Shown here: piece by piece, positions 1 through 9,162 of the stretch | Layout: the number at the start of each line of letters is the position of its first letter | How positions within the stretch are numbered: the first letter of the stretch is position 1 | DNA from: CAVONV01 sp963697355 | GTDB lineage: Bacteria > Acidobacteriota > Vicinamibacteria > Marinacidobacterales > DATDRI01 | Assembly: GCA_963697355.1 (NCBI GenBank) | Contig: CAVONV010000007.1 | Location: forward strand, 62,001-126,000 | Direction: 5' to 3' | DNA length: 64,000 nucleotides | The notes under the pieces: model-generated | What the model was told of the DNA's origin: nothing | Seen by the model: only the letters and a program-made list of their open reading frames with translations | The model's database searches: none | Position numbers and translations under genes: made by a program

Positions 1-1023
1 CAACCCGATGACCATCGAGAGGTAGATAGGAAGCCATGCTTCGGGGGTCAGCGCCCGCACGACCGGGATGGCCACCACCAACATCACGATCCCGGCGCCA
101 AGTGTTCCGATGTTCAGGGCAGCCTGTGGATTGCCACCTTCCTTCACCTTCACCACGAAGGTGCCGGCAATCGAGCAAACGATACCGACGGCCGCAATGA
201 CCAACGGCAGAGCGACGTAGTTGAGCGGTGACTCCACACTACCGAGACTGGCAGCAAACGGCAGCCCCAGCACCATCCCGCCGATAATCGCCCCGACATA
301 GGACTCGAAGAGATCGGCGCCCATTCCGCAGACATCACCCACGTTATCTCCCACGAGGTCGGCAATGACCGCGGGATTGCGAGGATCGTCCTCGGGAATT
401 CCTGCTTCCACCTTACCTACGAGGTCTGCGCCCACATCGGCTGACTTCGTGTAGATGCCGCCTCCGACACGAGCGAAGAGCGCGATGGATGAGGCACCCA
501 GACTGAAGCCCGACAGGACCTGCAGTACTTGGTTTTGCATGATGTCGAGCCCGGTACCGAAGAGTCTGGAATAGACGAGGAACAGGATCGACAATCCCAA
601 AACACCCAGACCTACCACCGACATGCCCATGACCGAGCCACCGGAAAAGGCCACGTTCAGCGCTCCGGCGAGCCCCTGCCGAGCGGCGTTCGCCGCTCGG
701 ACATTGGCCCGGGTGGCGACCCTCATGCCGAATACTCCAGCAAGACCCGAGCAGATCGCGCCCACGAGGAAGGATATTCCAACCAATTGGGTGCCATTCG
801 AGTAATTGGCGATGAAAAGTAATATTGCGACGGCAATCGCAAAAACGGCGAGCACGGAGTACTCCCGCTTGAGAAACGCGGTGGCCCCCTCTCGGATGTA
901 GGACGCGATCTCGGCCATTTTTTCAGTGCCGGCATCCTGGCGATTCACGTACATCGCCTTGTACCAAGCAAACAAAAGCGCCGCGACCCCAAAAGCCCAC
1001 GTCCAATTCACAATGCTGTGCAC
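1..1023 (-). CDS. hppA: Membrane-bound proton/sodium-pumping pyrophosphatase, N-terminal half (runs off window)
   Basis: Integral membrane pyrophosphatase that couples hydrolysis of pyrophosphate to H+ or Na+ export. The window holds the first 341 codons; family members are usually about 650-800 residues, so the C-terminal half lies beyond base 1. The chosen start is a GTG at 1023, preceded by AAAGGAGGT at ideal spacing. Residues near 190-240 read GADLVGKVE, GIPEDDPRNPA, VGDNVGD and MGADLFESY, the family's pyrophosphate/Mg-binding signature. The N-terminus has a membrane segment followed by IREGATAFLKREY, also typical. K+ dependence cannot be judged because the deciding residues are outside the window. 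It is divergent from the symporter gene downstream. Confidence 0.95.
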   Translation of the reverse strand, partial: MHSIVNWTWAFGVAALLFAWYKAMYVNRQDAGTEKMAEIASYIREGATAFLKREYSVLAVFAIAVAILLFIANYSNGTQLVGISFLVGAICSGLAGVFGMRVATRANVRAANAARQGLAGALNVAFSGGSVMGMSVVGLGVLGLSILFLVYSRLFGTGLDIMQNQVLQVLSGFSLGASSIALFARVGGGIYTKSADVGADLVGKVEAGIPEDDPRNPAVIADLVGDNVGDVCGMGADLFESYVGAIIGGMVLGLPFAASLGSVESPLNYVALPLVIAAVGIVCSIAGTFVVKVKEGGNPQAALNIGTLGAGIVMLVVAIPVVRALTPEAWLPIYLSMVIGL

Positions 1024-1400
1024 GCTCCACCTCCTTTGTTCCTCTGCCGGAGCCAGGCAGCGGCAGCCCTGCGTTTTCTTCAATGAGCGCCGGCAGGGAC
1101 GGCGCATATCGAGTCCTATGGTTGCTGGAGGGGATCTCTCGAAACGCCCCCAACTGAGTTCGCTGGCCGGCGCAAATTCTAAACGAAAGCCACCGCGAAC
1201 CCAAACACCATCTGGGAACGTCAACCTCCGGCAGGCTGAGCCTCTGCCCCGCATCGAGAGCCTCGACCTGTGAGAACCCAGGAAAGCCGGATTGCAGCAC
1301 CCCTTGCTTGTGATAGACTGCCAGGGTTTTTGGTGTGTTGTTGCAGGAGTGGCTCGCGTCTTGATACCGAGGATATATTTCGATTGCTAGGGAGTAAGTA
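1024..1400. other. Divergent intergenic region between hppA and the AGCS symporter
   Basis: About 380 bp with no convincing coding sequence. It must hold the promoters of both flanking genes, but I see no clean -35/-10 pair. The symporter start is preceded by GGGAG near 1390. Open frames crossing this stretch have no recognisable domain and run out of frame into hppA. Confidence 0.6.
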
Positions 1401-2810
1401 ATGGATGGGTCTTTGGCCGGATTTCTAACCGATAAGATCAACGAGCTGTACGGACTGATTTACAACCCGTTTGCGATCCCCTTGGTTTTGCTGGTGGTAG
1501 GAGGCTGGCTCACCGTCACGACGGGTTTCGTCCAGATCCGCCGCTTTGGAACCGCCTGCAAATTCGTGATGAGGGGTGCATTCAAGAAGAACGTTCAGGG
1601 CGAAGGCACCATCACACCCTTTCAGGCCTTATCAACGGCTCTGGCTGCCACCGTCGGCAACGGTAACATCGGCGGAGTCGCAACAGCTATCTTAGTCGGA
1701 GGCCCGGGAGCCATCTTTTGGATGTGGCTTTGTGCGCTGGTGGGCATGGCCACCAAGTACGCAGAAGCGGTTCTGGGCGTTCGCTATCGCGTTACGACCG
1801 AAACGGGAGAAATGGCGAGTGGTCCCATGTACTATATTACACAGGGACTTCCGTGGCCTCGGTTCGCAAAATTCCTCGCTTACATGTTCTGCTTTTTCGG
1901 CGCCGCCACCGCCATGTTGGGTACCGGCAATATGGCGCAGTCCAATACCATCGCCCGAACCTTCGTCGAGGCCGCCAAAACTAATTTCAACGTCGATGTC
2001 CCCCTATGGGTACCGGGTGTGCTGATCACTTTCTTGGTGGGACTGGTCTTGATCGGTGGGATCCGCCGCATCGCCGCAGTAACGGAAAAGCTCGTACCAA
2101 CGATGGTCGTGATCTACTTGTTGGCGGGACTCTTTTACGTCTTTTTCAATTTCACCAAGATCCCAGAGGTTTTTCTCCTCATCATCGACAACGCTTTCAC
2201 CCCGGCAGCCGCAGCAGGAGGATTCATCGGTGCAGGTGTAAGGCAGGCCATCGCAGCGGGTATCAGCCGAGGCGTGCTCTCAAACGAGGCGGGACTAGGT
2301 AGTGCCCCTATCGCGCACGGAATTGCCATGGTCAACCATCCTGTCGAGCAGGGTGTGGTCGGCATCTTCGAGGTCTTCATCGACACGATCGTCGTTTGCA
2401 CCATGACTGCCTTCATCATCCTCTCCTCCGGACTCTGGATGGACGCCACGTACCAGGGAGCCAGCGGGGACTTGACGTCGGCGGCCCTCGGAACAACGGT
2501 CCCGTTTGCTGCCATTGTCGTCGCGCTCAGCTCATTTCTCTTTGGCTTCTCCACTCTCATCGGCTGGTGCTACTACGGCGAGAAGTGCTTCGAGTTCATG
2601 TTCGGCGCAAAAATGATCGTGCCTTATCGGATCGTCTTCACGATTCTCATCATGGTGGGCTCGGTCGTTTCCGTCCCTCTCGTCTGGGCGCTTGGAACGC
2701 TCTTGAACGGCTTCATGGCCTTTCCCAATCTCATCGGACTCTTGTTTTTGGCCGGAGTGGTGCGGAAACTGACTCTGGAGTTCTTCAACGGCTCCAAGGC
2801 GGAGACTTGA
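1401..2810 (+). CDS. Sodium:alanine symporter family protein (AGCS)
   Basis: Multi-pass inner-membrane carrier of the AGCS family, which imports small neutral amino acids such as alanine or glycine with Na+. At 469 residues it has the usual family length. The AGCS signature region is visible around residues 75-125: ATVGNGNIGGVATAI, GGPGAIFWMWLCALVGMATK, then YAEAVLGVRYR. About ten hydrophobic segments are spread along the protein. The ATG at 1401 follows GGGAG at suitable spacing. The next gene (YheU family) is 73 bp downstream and may be co-transcribed. Exact substrate cannot be told from sequence. Confidence 0.93.
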   Translation: MDGSLAGFLTDKINELYGLIYNPFAIPLVLLVVGGWLTVTTGFVQIRRFGTACKFVMRGAFKKNVQGEGTITPFQALSTALAATVGNGNIGGVATAILVGGPGAIFWMWLCALVGMATKYAEAVLGVRYRVTTETGEMASGPMYYITQGLPWPRFAKFLAYMFCFFGAATAMLGTGNMAQSNTIARTFVEAAKTNFNVDVPLWVPGVLITFLVGLVLIGGIRRIAAVTEKLVPTMVVIYLLAGLFYVFFNFTKIPEVFLLIIDNAFTPAAAAGGFIGAGVRQAIAAGISRGVLSNEAGLGSAPIAHGIAMVNHPVEQGVVGIFEVFIDTIVVCTMTAFIILSSGLWMDATYQGASGDLTSAALGTTVPFAAIVVALSSFLFGFSTLIGWCYYGEKCFEFMFGAKMIVPYRIVFTILIMVGSVVSVPLVWALGTLLNGFMAFPNLIGLLFLAGVVRKLTLEFFNGSKAET

Positions 2811-2819
2811 TTCGTAGCG

Positions 2820-2870
2820 ACAGTGCCTAGTGATCAGTTACCGGTAACCAGTAACCAGTAGAGCATCTCT
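2820..2870. repeat. Short intergenic TTACCGGTAA / GTAACCA repeat
   Basis: Between the symporter and the YheU gene the sequence contains the palindrome TTACCGGTAA followed by tandem GTAACCA-like steps. It is a simple intergenic repeat; no function is evident. Confidence 0.4.
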
Positions 2871-2883
2871 GCCTAAGACTTGA

Positions 2884-3141
2884 ATGAGTCCATCAGAAAA
2901 CTCAGACCAGGAAGAGCCGGTTGAGGTTCCCTACACTCGTCTGAGTCCAGACGTCCTTCGGGCACTTGTTGAGGAGTTCGTAACCCGGCAGGGCACGGAT
3001 TACGGACTCCAGGAAAAAACACTGGACGAGAAAGTCGCCGATATCATGCGGCAACTCGAGCGGAAAGAAGCAAAGATCGTTTTTGACAACAAATCGCAAA
3101 CCGCCAATATCGTAACAGCCAAGCAGCGAACCACACCTTAA
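2884..3141 (+). CDS. YheU/UPF0270 family protein
   Basis: Small cytosolic protein of 85 residues; family members are normally 70-90. The match is along the whole length: VPYTRLSPDVLRALVEEFV, RQGTDYG, then KVADIMRQLERKEAKIVFD. This is the diagnostic IPY..L....L..LIEEFV.REGTDYG pattern of UPF0270. The biochemical role of the family is unknown to me. It follows the symporter on the same strand. Confidence 0.85.
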   Translation: MSPSENSDQEEPVEVPYTRLSPDVLRALVEEFVTRQGTDYGLQEKTLDEKVADIMRQLERKEAKIVFDNKSQTANIVTAKQRTTP

Positions 3142-3294
3142 CTGCGCGGCGAACGCTCTGCAGTCCAGATCACTTGCATCACAATATCAGGTCCAATAGC
3201 TTATTTTTGTCCTCACAATGAACTATTTCGATTTATCCGCTATAATAACCAATGCGCGTCTGGGAACTGTCACCAGTTGCCGAGGAGGACCGTT

Positions 3295-3522
3295 TTGTAC
3301 AAATCCGAGCGTAAGAAAAAGACGTTTCTAAAGGCGAAAAAAAAGGGGCGGATCCCTTCCCACACCACCATCCGGTGCCCCGAGAATGGACTACAAGTGA
3401 GCTGGTGCCGCATGCTTTGCACTCCAATCAACAACCTGGGGACTTGTGGCCGACTGGCACCGCACAGCATGAAGGACCGCACGCAGCAAGCCATCGAAAT
3501 GCAGATGGCCAAAGCCAGCTAG
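3295..3522 (+). CDS. Small basic, cysteine-containing protein of unknown function (TTG start)
   Basis: Predicted 75-residue protein. The start is a TTG at 3295 preceded by GAGGAGG at 3282-3288, a strong ribosome-binding site with 6-nt spacing. The N-terminal third is lysine/arginine rich (KSERKKKTFLKAKKKGR). The C-terminal part carries four cysteines in RCPENG, SWCRMLC and LGTCGRLAPH, suggestive of a metal-binding knuckle. I have an impression of similar small proteins elsewhere but cannot name a family. No domain assignment is made. Confidence 0.5.
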   Translation: MYKSERKKKTFLKAKKKGRIPSHTTIRCPENGLQVSWCRMLCTPINNLGTCGRLAPHSMKDRTQQAIEMQMAKAS

Positions 3523-3650
3523 AAGAGCTCCGCAATCGTCTGCCGTCACTGGGCAGTCGAGCAGTCAGGCAGAGCCGTTGCCCTACCAGGACAACCAGAT
3601 CGTTGGCGCGACCGTCCGGAATGCGGCGGCTGCTCGCGAGAGCTTACTGC

Positions 3651-5372
3651 TTACTTTCTGATCCTGGCAAAATAAACGTTCTGATTCCGCCTGCCATTGC
3701 AGGAATGTCCCGCGCAGATGCCGTCCGAAAGGTTCAGGTCTCGAAGATCGGTCCACACGACATACGCGAACTCACGATTGGCTGCAATCCCCAAATAATC
3801 GCCAATAAAACCGTAGCGTCGGTTGTTGCAGTCTTCAATGGTTTGCGCCATGGGCCCGAGCGGCCCCGGTTCCCTTCTTTGACTCACCGCAATTTCCGGC
3901 TGCATGAGCGGAGAAAGGGCCCCCTCTTCGGGTCGGTCTCGAGTGAATACGGGGTGGTCCGCCACTTGGGTATCCGGTGTAAGCCTGACGACTCTCTTGA
4001 GCTGAAGGCTAGTATCGAGCTCGGCATACATGACATCGATACCCTGGATGAGCTCGAATGGAGCGAAGGCCTCGTCATTTCGAGAGTCGTACCAGAGAAG
4101 CGACACCACACCACTGTGCACCGCTACGGTAGACATGAATTGGTAACCCCTGCCGGGATTGTCTACATCCTTTGGACTCGTCCAGGTTTCCCCACCATCC
4201 GTCGATTTCGTGACAATGATCCGCGAACCCTGGGAACCCAAGTCAAACGCATGTGCTACTGCATAAAGGTGGCCCGTCTCGCGGTCAATCGCGGGATGAA
4301 AATAGGTATTGAAGCGAAACGAACCGTCATATCCTCCGCTGCCAAAGGCATACAGGCCCGTTATCCGATCCTGCAGGTAGGTCCAATGGGCATCGTTCGC
4401 GAGATGGCGGTCGAGAGCCTCGGTTCCCGGCGATAGGCCGTCGATATCCGCCTTCAAGAAGTGCATGGCCATGGCGTAGTTGTTGTCGGTGTCGATAGTA
4501 CGAAACATGATGAAAAGCGTTTTGTGTCCACTCACCGGATCGGGGCCAATAAGAGGTTGGTAGTACTGCGATTCATTGGCAACAGCAAGGGGAACCGGTA
4601 GTCGCAAAGGTGCTCCAAAGCTCCCGGCGCCATCCGCCGAGACGGCAACATACCCACCGGGCATGACCGGTGAGTCTTCCTCCGAAACAAAGAGCCTCAG
4701 AGAAGCGATGACGACCGTGGTCTCTCTCGGCGACGACCGATCCACTGCGAGCCAGTTCTTGTCGTTGAAAAGTCGGGCATCGTTCTCGAGCCCGATGAAC
4801 CGGGTAGCCTGGAGATTACCATTCCGGTCCCGACGGGATACGACGATGGCGCTTGGACGAGACTCCGGCAAGGGATCGAAGGCCAAACCACAAGTGTAGA
4901 GATTTCCGTCTCGATCGAAGGACAGCACGGGATCGCTCTCGTGGTTCAAACGGACCTCGACACCGGCCGGCATTCCGTAGGCTCCGCTAGTGACGCCCAC
5001 GATACCTCGGTTGGGATCGCTTTCATGAAAGAGTCGGTTCCGCCACCTCTCGCCCGCATTCGTAGAGAAATAGAATCCGTTCCAGACTCTCGCGTTGTAT
5101 GTCGTGTCGTCAATCGGACCGTACCGATAGTCCTTGGCGCATGCGGCGAGACGCCCTTCCTCGGAAACGTCGATCCAGACTTCCGCCTGAGGCATGTTGT
5201 TGACGTCTTCCGTCGGGTTCGCAAACGAGAGGGGACCTTCACAACGGGTGGCCCAAGGCCTGTCATCGGTGACTTTTGTGATGAAAACGTCCTGGGCTTC
5301 AGCAGGTCGAGACAAGGGTAGAAGGAAAAGAACCCCCGAAACCGAAGCTAGGATGCGGAGTTGAGCCCTCAT
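3651..5372 (-). CDS. Exported sialidase-fold (BNR/Asp-box) protein
   Basis: Predicted 573-residue secreted protein. The start at 5372 gives an N-terminal signal peptide (RILASVSGVLFLLPLSRPAEA, cleavage before Q) and sits 8 nt after AAAGGAG; a longer reading to 5453 is less likely. Asp-box motifs of the form S-x-D-x-G-x-x-W are visible: KSTDGGETW in the middle and a degenerate FSTNAGERW near residue 100, as in sialidase-type six-bladed propellers. Repeated strand-turn segments (GHLYAVAHA, GVVSLLWYDSRND, FAYVVWTDLRD) fit that fold. Many such proteins are not sialidases, so the substrate is open. It stands alone on its strand. Confidence 0.75.
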   Translation of the reverse strand: MRAQLRILASVSGVLFLLPLSRPAEAQDVFITKVTDDRPWATRCEGPLSFANPTEDVNNMPQAEVWIDVSEEGRLAACAKDYRYGPIDDTTYNARVWNGFYFSTNAGERWRNRLFHESDPNRGIVGVTSGAYGMPAGVEVRLNHESDPVLSFDRDGNLYTCGLAFDPLPESRPSAIVVSRRDRNGNLQATRFIGLENDARLFNDKNWLAVDRSSPRETTVVIASLRLFVSEEDSPVMPGGYVAVSADGAGSFGAPLRLPVPLAVANESQYYQPLIGPDPVSGHKTLFIMFRTIDTDNNYAMAMHFLKADIDGLSPGTEALDRHLANDAHWTYLQDRITGLYAFGSGGYDGSFRFNTYFHPAIDRETGHLYAVAHAFDLGSQGSRIIVTKSTDGGETWTSPKDVDNPGRGYQFMSTVAVHSGVVSLLWYDSRNDEAFAPFELIQGIDVMYAELDTSLQLKRVVRLTPDTQVADHPVFTRDRPEEGALSPLMQPEIAVSQRREPGPLGPMAQTIEDCNNRRYGFIGDYLGIAANREFAYVVWTDLRDLNLSDGICAGHSCNGRRNQNVYFARIRK

Positions 5373-5625
5373 GAGTCGACTCCTTTCGATGGCGTGAAAA
5401 GTCCCTCTATCTCCGCCCAGATTACCCTGAGGCAACATGGCGCGTATGAGCAACCTGCGGTCGTCGAGTAGGCCATTTTGACTAGTTACGGAGTGCCTCC
5501 GTGCTTCAATAGCACACCCTCTGTGGCAGTCGAACAGTCAAGCAATCTTGCCCGTCGAAGCTAGCGATGTGGCAAATGCAGCGAAGGCGAGCGGTCAGCG
5601 GCTACAGGTTTCATCGACCTTCTCT

Positions 5626-6225
5626 CTATTTTCGATGGGCTTTAGCTTTCACTTCCCGATAGCGAAAGCAACTGATTACGTGGTCGTTGACCATACCTAC
5701 GGCCTGCATATGGGCATACATAATGGTCGAGCCGACAAACTTGAAACCCCGCTTCTTGAGATCCTTGCTGAGCGCGTCTGACTCCTCCGATGTTGCGGGA
5801 ATGTCTTTCATGGTCTCGAATCGATTTTGTATCGGTCTGCCCCCAACGAAACGCCATATGTAGCGTCTGAACGATGCCAAACTCTTCCTGCACCTCCAAG
5901 AAACGCTCTTGGCGTTGTTCACGGCAGAGCCTATCTTTGAGACGATTGCGGATGATGCCTGGATTTTGGAGAGGCGACTCAATCTTCCGCTGATTGAAAC
6001 GCGCCACCTTGACAGGGTCGAAATGAGCAAACGCCTTCGGTAAGCTTCACGCTTGTTCAACACCGTGGACCAGCTCAGTCCGGCTTGCGCCCCCTCGAGG
6101 ATCAGGAACTCGAACTGCTTTTGATCGTCCCAGACCGGCACACCCCATTCCGTGTCGTGATAGTCGATGTAGAGGTCGTTGACGCTCTCCGACCATGCAC
6201 AACGGTTACGTTTCTTCAGTTTCAT
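5626..6225 (-). pseudogene. tag: DNA-3-methyladenine glycosylase I, broken by four single-base shifts
   Basis: Tag removes 3-methyladenine from DNA (base excision repair). The start at 6225 follows GAGGTGATC. The N-terminus reads RCAWSES..., YHDTEWGVPV and FEFLILEGAQAGLSWSTVL, a clear Tag match, and the C-terminus has FVGGRPIQN, LKKRGFKFVG and MYAHMQAVGMVNDH. The middle alternates between two frames: FDPVKVARFNQRKIE...PGIIRNRLK and FLEVQEEFG lie in one, IGSAVNNAKS and YIWRFVGG in the other. That requires four indels (about 6030, 5945, 5915 and 5890) which sum to zero. It is either a decaying gene or a patch of poor sequence. Confidence 0.82.
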
Positions 6226-6394
6226 GATCACCTCGGATTGGTTTCTCCAACGAAGACATGAGCTCCGGTCAACATATCGAGACCACCGCATCTGAATCGC
6301 GGGCGTTTCCGCCGGGCCTGGGTTCGAGTTAAACTCTTCAGGTTTTGCCATTGTATGTGAGCTTCCCACGAGGAGCGAAACAGGAGGTGCTTCA

Positions 6395-7825
6395 GTGATC
6401 AAGATGATGTTGTCAGGGATCCTCACGATCTCGTGTGTCCTCTCAGCCACCGTGATGTCGATGGGTTCGCAGAAAGATGTCTCTCAATCCATCGAGGAGC
6501 AAAGCGACATTTACTCCGATATCGCAAAACAGATCTGGGGCTTCGCCGAGGTCGGCTACCAAGAAGAAAAGAGTAGCCAGCTACTCAAGTCGGTTCTCGA
6601 GGAAGCGGGATTCGAAATTGAGAGCGGTGTTGCCGAGATTCCCACGGCTTTCGTGGCGAGCTATGGTCAAGGGAAACCCGTCATTGCCATTCTTGCCGAG
6701 TACGATGCCCTACCGGGGCTTTCTCAAGAGGTTTCGACGGACAAGATTCCCATCGTCGAGAATGGTCCCGGCCACGGCTGCGGCCACCATTTGTTCGGCA
6801 CGGCATCCACAGCGGCCGCCATTGCGGTGAAAGACTGGCTAGCGAGCAGCAATACACCCGGCACGATTCGACTTTATGGCACTCCTGCGGAGGAGGGCGG
6901 ATCCGGCAAGGTCTACATGGTGCGAGACGGCCTCTTCGACGATGTCGATGTCGCCTTCGCTTGGCACCCGGGGGACGGAAATGACGCCAGTCCCGGACGC
7001 TCTCTTGCCAACAAGTCTGCTAAGTTCCGTTTCTACGGACAGTCCTCTCATGCGGCAGGCTCCCCCGAACAGGGTCGCTCAGCTCTAGATGCGGTTGAAG
7101 CCATGAACTACATGGTGAACATGATGCGAGAGCACGTTCCGTCTGAATCGCGTATCCATTACGTGATCACCCGCGGAGGAATGGCACCGAACGTCGTCCC
7201 GGATTTTGCCGAGGTTTGGTATTACTGCCGCCATCTCGAGATCGAGACCGTCACGTACAACTTCGAGTGGATCGTCAAAGCAGCTGAGGGCGCGGCGTTG
7301 GGAACTCGGACTCGAATGGACTATGAAGTCATTCATGGTCTCTACCCCACGCTCCCCAACGAACATCTAGGAAAACTTCTTTTGGAGAATCTCCAAACCG
7401 TTGGCGGCGTGACTTACACACCCGAGGAACAGACGTTTGCCGAGACGATTTCGAAAACCTTTCCCAAACCCAAACCCATTGGCTCCCAAGAGCAAATCCA
7501 ACCTTGGAGGCCTCGGAGTGGAGGCGGCTCCACGGATGTCGGTGACGTGAGTTGGAATGTTCCGACCGCTCAATTCCGGGCTGCCACATGGGTACCGGGA
7601 ACGCCGGGCCATAGTTGGCAAGCGGTGGCTTGTGGTGGGACGAGTATCGCATTCAAGGGAATGATCGTGGCGGCCAAGACGCTCGCTCTCACCGCGGTCG
7701 AGGTCCTCGAAGATCCCGTCCACGTCGAGAAAGCCCGTACCGAGTTCCTCGAGGCGCGCGGTCCAAATTTCAAGTACGACCCGCTCATAGGCGACAGGAA
7801 GCCGGCTCTGGACTACCGCAAGTAG
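6395..7825 (+). CDS. Exported M20 family amidohydrolase/peptidase (AbgB-like)
   Basis: Zinc-dependent amidase of the M20D group, 476 residues. The GTG start at 6395 follows CAGGAGGT. Residues 1-25 form a signal peptide. Metal-ligand motifs are in order: AEYDALPG, GHGCGHHLFGTAS, GTPAEEGGSGK and AFAWHPGD. This arrangement is that of AbgB (p-aminobenzoyl-glutamate hydrolase subunit B) and related amidohydrolases; the lid domain follows from about residue 215 (SSHAAGSPEQGRSALDA). An exported form suggests peptide or conjugate scavenging outside the cytoplasm; the true substrate is unknown. It is followed by the repeat array. Confidence 0.9.
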   Translation: MIKMMLSGILTISCVLSATVMSMGSQKDVSQSIEEQSDIYSDIAKQIWGFAEVGYQEEKSSQLLKSVLEEAGFEIESGVAEIPTAFVASYGQGKPVIAILAEYDALPGLSQEVSTDKIPIVENGPGHGCGHHLFGTASTAAAIAVKDWLASSNTPGTIRLYGTPAEEGGSGKVYMVRDGLFDDVDVAFAWHPGDGNDASPGRSLANKSAKFRFYGQSSHAAGSPEQGRSALDAVEAMNYMVNMMREHVPSESRIHYVITRGGMAPNVVPDFAEVWYYCRHLEIETVTYNFEWIVKAAEGAALGTRTRMDYEVIHGLYPTLPNEHLGKLLLENLQTVGGVTYTPEEQTFAETISKTFPKPKPIGSQEQIQPWRPRSGGGSTDVGDVSWNVPTAQFRAATWVPGTPGHSWQAVACGGTSIAFKGMIVAAKTLALTAVEVLEDPVHVEKARTEFLEARGPNFKYDPLIGDRKPALDYRK

Positions 7826-7857
7826 AGACATGAGGGGTCCAGATGAGGGGTCCAGAT

Positions 7858-8110
7858 AGGGTCAGGCCTCATACGTCGATGCTCCAAGAGGCCTGACCCT
7901 CCAGGGCCTCATACGTCGATGCTCCAAGAGGCCTGACCCTCCAGGGCCTCATACGTCGATGCTCCAAGAGGCCTGACCCTCCAGGGCCTCATACGTCGAT
8001 GCTCCAAGAGGCCTGACCCTCCAGGGCCTCATACGTCGATGCTCCAAGAGGCCTGACCCTCCGGGGCCTCATACGTCGATGCTACCAGAGGCCTGACCCT
8101 CCGGGGCCTC
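7858..8110. repeat. Tandem array of a 40-bp unit built on a palindromic stem
   Basis: About six copies of a 40-bp unit start at 7867, 7907, 7947, 7987, 8027 and 8067, with a partial copy at 8107. The copies are nearly identical; the last ones differ at one or two bases. At the left edge the first unit completes a perfect 13-bp inverted repeat, AGGGTCAGGCCTC (7858-7870) with GAGGCCTGACCCT (7888-7900), loop 17 nt. The same stem occurs at 17931-17976. A smaller direct repeat (GAGGGGTCCAGAT twice) precedes the array at 7832-7857. Confidence 0.92.
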
Positions 8111-8216
8111 GTAGCTTTTTGTCTATAATGTCACTGGCTTTGGCGGAATCAATGTCATTACATGCTGGGTCTGACCCAGGAGTTGAGGGGGCTGACCCTT
8201 CGATAGGAGGTTCAAT

Positions 8217-9080
8217 ATGCGATGGTTCGCATTTGCAGTGACCACAATGCTCGCAGCCGGACTCGTGGCGTGCGGCGGACAGGAGATGTCGGACGATGAG
8301 TATGCGGAGCGGATGGCGAAAGAACACCAAGAGGACTCTCCAGTCCCCGGTGCTTCATCCCTGGAGGGCGCGCCCAAGACGGAGGTCGAGTCCCGAGCAG
8401 TGACCTATGCTACCGTCGAGGGCCAGGAAATCCAGGGATACTTGGCAAGGCCCAGGAATGCCGCGGGCAATCTCGCCGGCATCATCGTCATCCAGGAGTG
8501 GTGGGGGCTCAACGACAACATTCGGAAGATGGCTGATTTGCTGGCTGGCGAAGGCTACACAGCCCTTGCCGTCGACCTCTACAACGGACAAGTCGCCGAC
8601 ACTCCCGAAAAAGCACAGGAGTATATGCGGGCCGCCATGCAAAACGCCGCGAACGGTGAGGACAATCTGAAGCAGGCCTACGCCTACTTGGAGCGGGAGC
8701 ACAACGCCCCCAAGGTCGGCACCATTGGATGGTGTTTTGGTGGAGGGTGGTCCCTGGCCACGGCATTGATGATGCCCGAAGACGTAGACGCGACGGTTAT
8801 CTATTACGGACGTCTCGTCACCGGCGTCGACGAGCTCCGACCCCTAAAGGTACCCATTCTGGGTATCTTTGGTGCCGAAGACCAAGGCATTCCCATCGCT
8901 ATGGTCAGAGAGTTCGAGCAGGCCCTCGAGTCCCTCGACAAAGAGGCCAGCATTCACGTATACGAAGGCGCGGATCACGCCTTTGCCAATCCTTCCGGTA
9001 CCCATTACGACCGTGAGGCAGCGCAAGATGCCTGGGACAAGACACTGGCATTCTTCGAACAGCACCTCAAAGGTTCTTGA
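8217..9080 (+). CDS. Lipoprotein dienelactone hydrolase family protein
   Basis: An alpha/beta hydrolase of the dienelactone hydrolase family, 287 residues. A lipoprotein signal is present, with lipobox LVAC placing the lipidated Cys at residue 19, so the mature enzyme is anchored in the envelope. The DLH nucleophile is a cysteine, seen in GTIGWCFGG; the acid is in GIFGAEDQG and the histidine in EGADHAFAN, so the triad is intact. The WWGLN motif near residue 100 is also family-typical. AGGAGG lies just before the ATG. The natural substrate is not inferable. Confidence 0.9.
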   Translation: MRWFAFAVTTMLAAGLVACGGQEMSDDEYAERMAKEHQEDSPVPGASSLEGAPKTEVESRAVTYATVEGQEIQGYLARPRNAAGNLAGIIVIQEWWGLNDNIRKMADLLAGEGYTALAVDLYNGQVADTPEKAQEYMRAAMQNAANGEDNLKQAYAYLEREHNAPKVGTIGWCFGGGWSLATALMMPEDVDATVIYYGRLVTGVDELRPLKVPILGIFGAEDQGIPIAMVREFEQALESLDKEASIHVYEGADHAFANPSGTHYDREAAQDAWDKTLAFFEQHLKGS

Positions 9081-9115
9081 GAGAGACAGGGCGCAGGCTC
9101 GTTCAACGAACGCGA

Positions 9116-9144
9116 GGGATGTGAGACTCGTTTTCTCACACCCC
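9116..9144. terminator. Hairpin between the convergent hydrolase and tyrA genes
   Basis: GGGATGTGAGA (9116-9126) pairs with TCTCACACCCC (9134-9144) with one mismatch and a 7-nt loop, lying between two convergent genes. The following TCTTGTT is only a weak T tract, so it may be an imperfect bidirectional terminator. Confidence 0.5.
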
Positions 9145-9162
9145 TCTTGTTCATAGGCCGAT

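Noticed and set aside
923..1441. 172-codon minus-strand frame
   Set aside because: It overlaps the hppA start in another frame and crosses a promoter region; no domain.
3375..4436. 353-codon open frame on the plus strand
   Set aside because: It lies antisense to the exported sialidase-fold gene, which has a signal peptide, ribosome-binding site and Asp-box motifs; the antisense product has no recognisable features.
7858..8110. CRISPR array
   Set aside because: Units are head-to-tail copies with no variable spacers and no cas genes are nearby.
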